From positions 1-64,000 of the forward strand of contig SLGK01000118.1 of the NCBI GenBank assembly GCA_007123775.1: a stretch of DNA of 64,000 nt. The letters are read 5' to 3'. Position numbers and translations under genes: made by a program. The notes below the pieces were generated by a model. It did not search any database and was not told the DNA's origin. It was given only the letters and a program-made list of their open reading frames with translations. Every line of letters starts with the position of its first letter. Within the stretch, counting starts at the first letter, position 1. Positions 8,606 to 16,049 of the stretch are shown here, piece after piece. The stretch is from Anaerolineae bacterium (lineage in GTDB: Bacteria; Chloroflexota; Anaerolineae; Promineifilales; Promineifilaceae).

Positions 8606-10267
8606 ATGAAACGATTATTGGCACTGCTAACAATCATGACAGTCCTGGCAACCTTGTTGGGGACCGCAACGCTGAGTCAGCAACCCGCTTCTATAAGCCA
8701 AACCCTGATTGTGCAAGCGAAAGATGTTCAGACGGCAGCAACGGCCGTTGCCGAACTCGGCGGCACTATCAATAGAGAACTGGCCATAATTAACGCCGTC
8801 ACGGCCGTATTAACAGCCGAACAGGTTGCTGCCCTGGAACAGGATAGTCGCATCATCGCGCTTTATGGCAATGGTCAGGCCGAAGTTGCCCAGGCCAAAC
8901 CCGGCCCTACCGGCGCCAATGCTAACTTTCCCCAGGTCGTTGGTGCCGATCAGGTTTGGGACGCGGGCATTGCCGGTGACGGCATTACTGTTGCCGTTGT
9001 TGATACCGGCATTGCTACCTTTGGTTGGAACGCCCAGCGCGTTATCGCTCGCTATGATGCTCTGGAAAACGGCTCCAACAAGCACGATCCGCACGGCCAC
9101 GGCAGCATGATGGCCAGTATTATTGCCAACACCACTCAAGACACCAATGGTCCAATTGGCCTCGCGCCCGCAGTTAATCTGGTTGATGTACGTACTCTGG
9201 ACGAAGACGGCAGGGGCACGTATGCTGAAATACTTGACGGTCTGAACTGGGTGCTGGCCCACAAAGACATATACAACATCCGCGTAGTCAACCTGTCACT
9301 GGTGGGTGGTGTGGATGGTCCTTACTGGTCCAACCCCCTGAATCAGGCTGTGGAGATGCTGTGGGATGCTGGTATCGTTGTCGTCGCGGCCGCGGGTAAT
9401 GCCGGACCTGATCCCCTGACCATAGCCAGCCCTGGCAACAATCCATTTGTGATTACCGTTGGCGCGTTTACCGATAACTACACCCCTGATGATGAAAGTG
9501 ACGATTACGTAACCCCCTTCAGCGGTGCTGGCCCCACGGAAACGGGGTTTGTCAAGCCCGACGTGATTGCCCCCGGTGCCCGCATGTTGGTTCAGGTACG
9601 CCCTGATACCACCTGGGCTAAGGCCAATAGAGACGCCCGCGTGCGCGGCATGTTCTACCAGATTGCCGGCACCTCGGCTTCAACCGCAGTCGCCAGCGGT
9701 GTAGCAGCCCTTATGATAGACGCTAACCCGGAGATGACGCCCAATCAGGTAAAATATGGGATGATGGATGCCGCCCGCCCGGCAGTGGACGCCGATGGCA
9801 GCCTGACCTGGAGCATCTTCCAGCAGGGAGCTGGTCGCCTCTGGGCACCTGATGCCGTATTGTACCCGGCGGCCGGCGAAGCCAACGCCGGTATGATTCC
9901 GGGTGAGCCTTACGTTGGCCCTACTGTCTTCCAGGATGGCCAGTTCGTTCTGGTCGATGAAAACGGTAACGCTATTATCGACCTGACCGGTTATATTTGG
10001 ACAGGTGGCTATATCTGGACAGGCGGTTACATCTGGACGGGTGGCTACATTTGGACGGGCGGCTACATTTGGACAGGTGGCTATATCTGGACAGGTACCA
10101 CCGACTGGCAACCACTGACCGAGGACGATCTCTGGCAGAGCGGTTACAGTTGGACAGAAGATGCCGGCTGGCCAGGTGGCTACATTTGGACGGGTGGCTA
10201 TATCTGGACAGGTGGTTATATCTGGACAGGTGGCTATATTTGGACAGGTTTGACTACCTCCGATTAA
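8606..10267 (+). CDS. Secreted S8 (subtilisin-like) serine peptidase with YIWTGG-repeat tail
   Basis: A 553-residue secreted protease. A Sec signal peptide covers about residues 1-25. An inhibitor_I9-like propeptide (about 30-95) is followed by the catalytic domain. The catalytic triad is visible as Asp133 (VVDTG), His165 (GHGSMMA) and Ser357 (GTSAS). The last 90 residues are not protease: they hold ten exact YIWTG units in blocks of six and four, split by a degenerate unit with SGYSWTEDAGW. The start has AAAGGAAG upstream. The tail may be an aromatic adhesive or wall-binding strand or a self-assembling beta structure; no known domain is recognised. Confidence 0.9.
   Translation: MKRLLALLTIMTVLATLLGTATLSQQPASISQTLIVQAKDVQTAATAVAELGGTINRELAIINAVTAVLTAEQVAALEQDSRIIALYGNGQAEVAQAKPGPTGANANFPQVVGADQVWDAGIAGDGITVAVVDTGIATFGWNAQRVIARYDALENGSNKHDPHGHGSMMASIIANTTQDTNGPIGLAPAVNLVDVRTLDEDGRGTYAEILDGLNWVLAHKDIYNIRVVNLSLVGGVDGPYWSNPLNQAVEMLWDAGIVVVAAAGNAGPDPLTIASPGNNPFVITVGAFTDNYTPDDESDDYVTPFSGAGPTETGFVKPDVIAPGARMLVQVRPDTTWAKANRDARVRGMFYQIAGTSASTAVASGVAALMIDANPEMTPNQVKYGMMDAARPAVDADGSLTWSIFQQGAGRLWAPDAVLYPAAGEANAGMIPGEPYVGPTVFQDGQFVLVDENGNAIIDLTGYIWTGGYIWTGGYIWTGGYIWTGGYIWTGGYIWTGTTDWQPLTEDDLWQSGYSWTEDAGWPGGYIWTGGYIWTGGYIWTGGYIWTGLTTSD
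9989..10252 (+). repeat. Coding 18-bp repeat array (GGYIWT units)
   Basis: Six tandem 18-bp units, a degenerate 90-bp spacer, then four more units, all in frame in the subtilase. Units differ at synonymous sites (tat/tac, atc/att, aca/acg, ggt/ggc), while the peptide is unchanged. This indicates selection on the peptide rather than a fresh DNA expansion. Confidence 0.9.
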
Positions 10268-10369
10268 ACAGGCTGTTCCGCGTGATTGGTACAGACGTAA
10301 CCCTTCAACACGCAGCCAGGTCTGTCCCCAATAACTTGAATATCTATCCTGAATAGGGATTGTGTTATT

Positions 10370-11863
10370 TTGAATCTAGTGAAAGAGACTACGGCACGTT
10401 CGTTACCCGCCTGGCTAGAACCTAGAAATATTTATCTTGGTTTTGTCAGTCTAATTGGGTTAATTTTAGTTTCATTTGGTATTTTTCATATACCACAAGA
10501 CCAACTACCGTTGGTCTCTTTGCTTATTCTCCTGGCAGTTGCCGTCCAATTCACGTCAACTTCGCTGGCTGGCGGTGAAGTACGTGTTGATGTCAGCACA
10601 GCAATCGCGTTGGCAACAGTGGCTCTCTATGGGCCGCTAGTTGCCTGTGTCGTAGCCAGTCTTGCGGCAATCACATCTGTTTTGCTTAGTCTCCAGACCA
10701 GTTGGCCAGGCTGGACCAGAGCCATCGAGCGAATTGCCTTTAATGTCGGTATGATGGCCCTGTCAATTTTTATCGCTGGGCTTGTTTTTGACGGCATCAT
10801 CAGTTGGTTAGGCCCTCATATCATGGCTGAAGTGTTGGCCTGGTTAATAGCGGCCGTCGTACATGATCAGGCCAACATATGGATACTGATTGGTCTGTTG
10901 CATTTCCAAATGGGGCTAAAACCCGTTGAAATATGGTCTGACCATAAGTGGGCTATCCCGATTAACGTCTTGGTTACCAGTGTTGGGGGCTTCGTTCTCG
11001 CTTTTGCTATTGAACAGTTCAATATATTGGGTGCTTTGATATTCTTTCTGCCTATTGTCGTGTCAGCTTACTCTTTCAGGCTGTACGTCAATCAGACCAA
11101 AAGGCAAAGGCAAGAGTTAGAGGAGTTGGTCGAGTTGCGTACGTCTGATCTGGCCAAAGCCAACATTGAACTGGCAGAAGCGAACAAGGATAAAGATGCC
11201 TTTCTGGCGGTTTTGACTCACGATATGCGAACGCCGCTTACCAGTATCAAAGGTTACGCCAGCTTGCTGAGAGATCGGCAGGTCACGCCCGAACAGCAAC
11301 AGCATATCGCCAGGGTCATTCTACGTAGCCAGGATTCGCTGCTGGAAATTGTGAACAATATCCTGGAAATAGAGCAATTGCAATCAGGCACGCCAGTGCT
11401 TTTGGAGTATTCAATGTTTGATCTGGCTCTCCTGACGACAGGTATTGCTGAAACGTTGGAAGCCCAGGCGGTTGATAAAAGCATCACGTTTGACTATGAG
11501 CGCGTACCCACCCCGGTGATGGTGGAAGCGGACATGAGCAAGATTGAGCGGGTAGTGACCAATTTGATTTCAAACGCCCTTAAATACACGCCGCGTGACG
11601 GGCAGGTAAAAGTCGTAACGGGGATAAACGGCCGTTACGCCTACGTTAGCGTCAATGATACCGGCTATGGTATCCCCCCCGACGAACTCCCCTACATTTT
11701 TGACCGTTACAGCCGCGTGCGTGGTCACCAACATCTGGCGGTAGGTACGGGCCTGGGTCTGGCCATCGTTAAAAGCCTGGTTGATGCCCACGACGGCGAA
11801 ATAGTCGTTGACAGCGAGGTCAATGCTGGCAGTACCTTCACCCTCAAACTTCCTCTCTCTTAG
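10370..11863 (+). CDS. Membrane sensor histidine kinase
   Basis: A 497-residue orthodox kinase. Residues 20-235 contain about seven membrane helices forming a sensor region of the MASE or 7TM kind, followed by a short coiled coil (about 240-270). The HisKA domain has the H-box THDMRTPL with phospho-acceptor His284. The HATPase domain has the N-box NLISNALKYTP, G1 NDTGYGIPPDE and G2 GTGLGLAIVKS. The start used is a TTG; the GTG at 10379 is an alternative. No response regulator gene is adjacent. It ends before a hairpin shared with the convergent thrS. Confidence 0.9.
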   Translation: MNLVKETTARSLPAWLEPRNIYLGFVSLIGLILVSFGIFHIPQDQLPLVSLLILLAVAVQFTSTSLAGGEVRVDVSTAIALATVALYGPLVACVVASLAAITSVLLSLQTSWPGWTRAIERIAFNVGMMALSIFIAGLVFDGIISWLGPHIMAEVLAWLIAAVVHDQANIWILIGLLHFQMGLKPVEIWSDHKWAIPINVLVTSVGGFVLAFAIEQFNILGALIFFLPIVVSAYSFRLYVNQTKRQRQELEELVELRTSDLAKANIELAEANKDKDAFLAVLTHDMRTPLTSIKGYASLLRDRQVTPEQQQHIARVILRSQDSLLEIVNNILEIEQLQSGTPVLLEYSMFDLALLTTGIAETLEAQAVDKSITFDYERVPTPVMVEADMSKIERVVTNLISNALKYTPRDGQVKVVTGINGRYAYVSVNDTGYGIPPDELPYIFDRYSRVRGHQHLAVGTGLGLAIVKSLVDAHDGEIVVDSEVNAGSTFTLKLPLS

Positions 11864-11877
11864 TCCAGGCACACGCC

Positions 11878-11907
11878 GGGACGCAGAGAAAACTGTCCCT
11901 GCGTCCC
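11878..11907. terminator. Hairpin between convergent genes
   Basis: GGGACGCAG at 11878-11886 pairs with CTGCGTCCC at 11899-11907 across a 12-nt loop. It lies between the 3' ends of the histidine kinase gene and thrS and could end both transcripts. There is no clear T-run, so the call is tentative. Confidence 0.45.
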
Positions 11908-11973
11908 CGCGCCATACTTACACCTGACAACCGATTTGGCCGACTGCTATAGCCAGCAAGCGACCACCAGCAA

Positions 11974-13800
11974 TTACAGGTCTAAGGCCTTAGTCTTAAC
12001 CTGTTCCAGAGCCAAGGTCTTAAAGTCGACCAGCGACATCGCGCCTCTATCCTCTTCGTCCCGAGTACGCACGGCCACTGTCCCTTCTTCCGCTTCCCGA
12101 TCACCCACCACCAACATATAGGGCGTTTTTTGCAGTTGCGCATTGCGAATCTTCTTGTTCATGCGCTCGCTGCCGGCGTCAACCTCAACGCGCAGTCCGG
12201 CTGCCCGCAAGTCGGCTGCCCCCTGTTTGGCATAGGCCACGTGCCGATCAGCAATGGGAATAACCACCGCTTGCACCGGCGACAGCCACAGTGGGAAAGC
12301 CCCGTTAAAATGCTCAATCAAAATACCGACAAAACGCTCCATACTCCCAAACGGAGCGCGATGAATCATTACCGGCTGATGGGGCTGCCCATCTTCGCCA
12401 ATGTATTCCAGGCTAAACCGCTCTGGCAGCAAAAAGTCTACCTGTACCGTACCCAACTGCCATTCTCGCTTCAGCACATCACGGAAAATGAAGTCTAGCT
12501 TAGGCCCATAGAAAGCGGCCTCACCCTCTTCAATGGTATACTTCATGCCTACCTTGTCGGCCGCTTGCCGGATGGCGTTGATTCCCTTCTGCCAGATAGT
12601 TGGCTCACCGGCGTACTTGTCACTGTTGGGATCATTGGTGCCCAGCCGCGCCCGAAAATCGGCAAAGCCCATTGTCTCGAAAACGTGCTGAATCAGTTCT
12701 ACCACGCCAATAAATTCCTCTTCTAACTGATCGGGTGTGACAAAGAGGTGGGAATCATCTACCGTAAAACCGCGCACCCGCGTCAGGCCGTTTAGCTCGC
12801 CGCTCTGCTCATAGCGATAAACAGCCCCAAACTCGGCCAGGCGCAGCGGCAAATCACGATAGCTGCGGGCTTCGCTTTTGTAAATCTCGATATGGTGAGG
12901 ACAGTTCATCGGCTTTAGCAAGAACTTTTCGTCATCTACCTCGATAGGTGCGTATTGGCTGTCTTTGTAGTAAGGGTAGTGACCGCTGGTGACATACAAA
13001 TCCAGCTTGCCAATATGGGGTGTCATTACGGGCAGATAGCCCCGTTCTAGCTGGGCTGACCGCAAGAAGGATTCCAGGTTTTCGCGCAGGATGGCCCCTT
13101 TGGGCAGCCACAGAGGTAAACCAGACCCCACCAGCGGGGAAATGTGGAACAGGTTGAGTTGTTTACCTAGCCGCCGGTGGTCGCGGGCTTTGGCTTCCTC
13201 TAGCTTGTGCAGATATTCGTCCAGCTCTTCTTTGTTGTGCCAGGCAGTGCCGTAGATGCGTTGCAACTGCGGCCGTTTTTCGTCACCACGCCAATACGCG
13301 CCGCTGGTACGCAGCAGCTTAACAGCGTTATGGCGTACCTGTTTGGTAAAACCCACGTGAGGCCCGCGGCACAGATCGACAAATTCGCGGTGTTGATAGA
13401 TGCCTACTTCTGAAACCGGTTCGCTAATGGGGTTGCCATTCTCATCAACTTTGCCGGCCGCCAGTTCTTCAACCAGTTCTAGCTTATAGGGTTCGTCGGC
13501 AAAATAGGCTTTGGCTTCGGCAAGGCCCATGCTAGACTGCTCAAACCTGGCGTTTTGCTTGAGCAGCTTTTTCATGGTCGCTTCAATTTGCTCCAGGTCT
13601 TCCGGGGAGAAGGTTATCGGCTTACCCTGCTCGTTTTGGCCGAGGTCGAAGTCGTAGTAGAAGCCATCCTCAATGGGCGGGCCAATGGCCAGTCTGGCTT
13701 CCGGGAAATGTTGCAGGACCGCTTCAGCCATGACGTGCGCGGCTGAATGCCTGATTTTGTACAGTTCTGATTCCTGGTAGGGACTGCTGTGGTCTGACAT
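11974..13800 (-). CDS. thrS: Threonyl-tRNA synthetase lacking the TGS domain
   Basis: Charges tRNA-Thr and edits mischarged Ser-tRNA. The 608-residue protein begins directly with the editing domain (HSAAHVMAEAV, about residues 18-28), then the class II catalytic core with motif 2 region LKPMNCPHH (Zn-binding Cys and ATP site) and motif 3, then an anticodon-binding domain (about 505-608). The roughly 60-residue TGS domain of typical bacterial ThrRS is absent. The start at 13800 was chosen because GGAGGT precedes it; the reading frame continues 19 codons upstream only through an intergenic repeat. Expression is controlled by a T-box leader. Confidence 0.95.
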   Translation of the reverse strand: MSDHSSPYQESELYKIRHSAAHVMAEAVLQHFPEARLAIGPPIEDGFYYDFDLGQNEQGKPITFSPEDLEQIEATMKKLLKQNARFEQSSMGLAEAKAYFADEPYKLELVEELAAGKVDENGNPISEPVSEVGIYQHREFVDLCRGPHVGFTKQVRHNAVKLLRTSGAYWRGDEKRPQLQRIYGTAWHNKEELDEYLHKLEEAKARDHRRLGKQLNLFHISPLVGSGLPLWLPKGAILRENLESFLRSAQLERGYLPVMTPHIGKLDLYVTSGHYPYYKDSQYAPIEVDDEKFLLKPMNCPHHIEIYKSEARSYRDLPLRLAEFGAVYRYEQSGELNGLTRVRGFTVDDSHLFVTPDQLEEEFIGVVELIQHVFETMGFADFRARLGTNDPNSDKYAGEPTIWQKGINAIRQAADKVGMKYTIEEGEAAFYGPKLDFIFRDVLKREWQLGTVQVDFLLPERFSLEYIGEDGQPHQPVMIHRAPFGSMERFVGILIEHFNGAFPLWLSPVQAVVIPIADRHVAYAKQGAADLRAAGLRVEVDAGSERMNKKIRNAQLQKTPYMLVVGDREAEEGTVAVRTRDEEDRGAMSLVDFKTLALEQVKTKALDL

Positions 13801-13822
13801 AATTACCTCCAACAAAAATTGT

Positions 13823-13886
13823 GACCGAGGACGACGGACAGAAGACGGAAGAGACAAAATCCGTCCTCGGTCTTTCGTCCTCCGTC
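13823..13886. repeat. Degenerate GGAC(N)GAGGAC mirrored repeat, copy A2
   Basis: GACCGAGGACGACGGACAG on one side and CCGTCCTCGGTCTTTCGTCC on the other can form a second hairpin. It lies between the T-box terminator and the thrS ribosome-binding site, inside the mRNA leader. Its position makes it a possible extra regulatory structure or simply an inserted repeat. Confidence 0.7.
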
Positions 13887-13899
13887 AGGGCGGGGCAAC

Positions 13900-13937
13900 A
13901 AAAAACGCCGCTGCCCCTATTGGGGCGACGGCGTCAT
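13900..13937 (-). terminator. T-box intrinsic terminator
   Basis: On the minus strand GACGCCGTCGCCCC and GGGGCAGCGGCG pair around a short AATA loop and run into TTTTTTG. This is the competing terminator of the thrS T-box leader. Confidence 0.9.
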
Positions 13938-14236
13938 AAGACAACTTCATCGCGGTTCCACCCAACTTCAAGCGCCTTTTGATCAAGACGCTCCTCATTG
14001 ACGGCCGTTAACGGAGCCAGCCGGATTTCCTTACTACCGTTAAAAGCGGGGCAGACCCGATAAGTCTGCCCCTGAGGGCAAACCATACCGTTTGCCCTTC
14101 TCCACTGTTCAGGAAATCACTCGCGGGGGGTTTTGGCAGGGCGGTTATGGTGTTGGCTCACAGCCGATGGCCTACACTCTCTGTAACGGCCGTTCCTGCT
14201 ACTCGTCCCGGTCATCGTTTTGTCTATTGATAATGT
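13900..14236 (-). promoter_or_regulatory. T-box riboswitch (tRNA-Thr sensing) in the thrS leader
   Basis: The conserved T-box word GGGTGGAACCGCG lies at 13963-13951 on the minus strand. It is followed by a GC-rich intrinsic terminator and preceded by a Stem I region with GGGACGAGTA (loop E type) and ACAGAGAGTG (kink-turn type). Uncharged tRNA-Thr should favour the antiterminator and switch on thrS. A possible specifier ACC (Thr) lies in the 3' strand of the presumed specifier loop at 14131-14129, but this pairing was done by eye and is tentative. Confidence 0.9.
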
Positions 14237-14242
14237 CTTTTC

Positions 14243-14270
14243 ATTATAAAGCAGCCACGTTCAATGTCAA
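14243..14270 (-). promoter_or_regulatory. Consensus promoter of thrS
   Basis: Reading the minus strand, TTGACA (14270-14265) and TATAAT (14248-14243) are separated by 16 bp. This is a full consensus housekeeping promoter, and it predicts a transcript start near 14236, just before Stem I of the T-box leader. Confidence 0.85.
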
Positions 14271-14286
14271 GCAATTCTGAATCAAA

Positions 14287-14314
14287 TTGCGTTCCGGCGT
14301 GCCCATGCTATAAT
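14287..14314 (+). promoter_or_regulatory. Promoter of the LCP gene, divergent from thrS
   Basis: TTGCGT at 14287-14292 and TATAAT at 14309-14314 are 16 bp apart. The leader to the ATG at 14389 would be about 68 nt. It is back to back with the thrS promoter, with only 16 bp between the two -35 boxes. Confidence 0.7.
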
Positions 14315-14388
14315 GCCTACGTGTTAGCCAAAATCTGGCAGTTAGAAAACAGGTCTTGAGGCAATACCAAAGGGATTCTGCGTAGCGC

Positions 14389-15822
14389 ATGTCTTCGGAG
14401 AAAATAGAGGAGCAAACTAACCCCGCTAACGGTCTAACCTGGGTGCAAATACTGGTTGGGCTGGGTCTTTTGCTGCTCCTGATCGGCAGCTCGCTCTGGC
14501 TCCACCGGTCTGTGCGCAATATGGTGGCTACCTTTGAGATGAGCGAACCGCAGTTTGGGTCAGTAACCAATCCACAGCCCGATCCAGTCACAGAAGATGA
14601 TGTCCTTCTGGCTGCGCCACAAATTGTGGAAACAGCCGCCCCTTTTGTCTCCGCCGACGCGCTCAAGCCCTGGCCTGGCAAAGAACCAATCACGCTGTTG
14701 CTGCTAGGTGTAGACCAACGCTGTGATGAAGTGGGTCCCGCCCATACCGATACGATTATGGTGGCTACTATTGACCCCCTGGCTGCTACAGTCAGCCTCG
14801 TCTCGTTACCGCGTGATTTGTGGGTAAGAATTCCTGGCTTTACGATAGATCGCATCAACCAGGCCCATTATTTTGGTGAGGCTTTTGAATATCCCGGTGG
14901 CGGACCGGCGCTGGCCATAGAAACGGTCGAAGCATTTTTTGGTCTGCCTATTGATTATTACGTTACCATTAATTTTGACGCTTTTATTCGGATTGTTGAT
15001 CAAATTGGCGGCATCGAACTGGATGTGCCCGAACGTATTAACGATCCCACTTATCCGGACAGATGCTATGGCTACGACCCCTTTGTCATTGAAGCCGGTC
15101 AGCAGCATCTTGATGGGGAGACTGCGCTTAAGTATGCTCGTACGCGTGCCACGTTTGGTGGTGATGTGGACCGGGCCGAACGCCAACAAGCCGTCATTAT
15201 GGCGGTGCGAGAGCGCATTCTAAGGCTGGACATGGTGCCGCAGCTTATAAGGCAGGCACCTGGCTTGTGGCAAACGCTACAAGCCAACGTACGCACCAAT
15301 CTATCGCTCGACAAAGCGATACAGTTGGGGTTGCTTGTGCAAGAAATTCCTCGTGAAAACATCCAAACGGCCGTTCTTGATTTTGATTATGTCTACGCAG
15401 AAACCACCTTCGATGAGCGGCAGGTGCTCGTCCCTGTCCGGGATAAAGTGCGACAGTTGCGCGACACTATGTTCGTGCCCGCGCTGGCACCGCCGCCAGT
15501 CATGGAGGATTTGGCAGAAAAAATGGCTGCCGAATCAGCCCGCGTAGCTTTGTACAATGGCACGGCCGTGTTTGGACTGGCCTCAGCAACACAAACCTAT
15601 CTCGATACCTATGAAATCAACGTGACCGAGATAGGCAACGCTGACGCCGCCACCTATCGCACCAGTCAGATCATTGACTACGGTGCTAACCCCCACACCG
15701 TGCGTTATCTCATTCAGCTCATGAATATCCCTCCCCTCAACGTCAGTAATGGTAGCCGGCCGGATGGTGACTTTGATGTTTTGGTCATCATTGGCGATGA
15801 TTGGCGCGTACCCGAGCAGTAA
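14389..15822 (+). CDS. LCP (LytR-CpsA-Psr) family protein
   Basis: A 477-residue membrane-anchored enzyme of the family that ligates wall glycopolymers from lipid carriers to peptidoglycan. One N-terminal membrane helix (about residues 22-42) is followed by the LCP core: LLLGVDQR, HTDTIMVATIDP, LPRDLWVRIPG and the Arg-rich YARTRATFGGDVDRAERQQ near 246-264. A C-terminal LytR_C-like domain (about 383-475, beginning VALYNGT) is present. It opens an envelope gene cluster that includes an export permease and a second LCP protein. The attached polymer is unknown. Confidence 0.92.
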   Translation: MSSEKIEEQTNPANGLTWVQILVGLGLLLLLIGSSLWLHRSVRNMVATFEMSEPQFGSVTNPQPDPVTEDDVLLAAPQIVETAAPFVSADALKPWPGKEPITLLLLGVDQRCDEVGPAHTDTIMVATIDPLAATVSLVSLPRDLWVRIPGFTIDRINQAHYFGEAFEYPGGGPALAIETVEAFFGLPIDYYVTINFDAFIRIVDQIGGIELDVPERINDPTYPDRCYGYDPFVIEAGQQHLDGETALKYARTRATFGGDVDRAERQQAVIMAVRERILRLDMVPQLIRQAPGLWQTLQANVRTNLSLDKAIQLGLLVQEIPRENIQTAVLDFDYVYAETTFDERQVLVPVRDKVRQLRDTMFVPALAPPPVMEDLAEKMAAESARVALYNGTAVFGLASATQTYLDTYEINVTEIGNADAATYRTSQIIDYGANPHTVRYLIQLMNIPPLNVSNGSRPDGDFDVLVIIGDDWRVPEQ

Positions 15823-16049
15823 GCGGTAATCAGGTCATCCTGTTACCAAAGTGCGTACCTCATCATAAACACCTGATACGAAGACGCTACCGGTTTGCTG
15901 TGTCGTTGACAGCACCAAACCGCAATCTTGTAACCCATTAGAGAGCCAACAGGCAGCTCTTCTGTCCGCAGAGAGTTTGCCCGTTGCCCTGTTGTATTCG
16001 CTTGCGTCCGGTTGCGGGCGATGCAGCAGCCCAACAATGGAAGGTGTTT

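Noticed and set aside
9997-10356. Open frame with WLYLDR-type repeats overlapping the subtilase tail
   Set aside because: It is the +1 frame of the coding repeat, and the subtilase frame is clearly the one conserved at peptide level.
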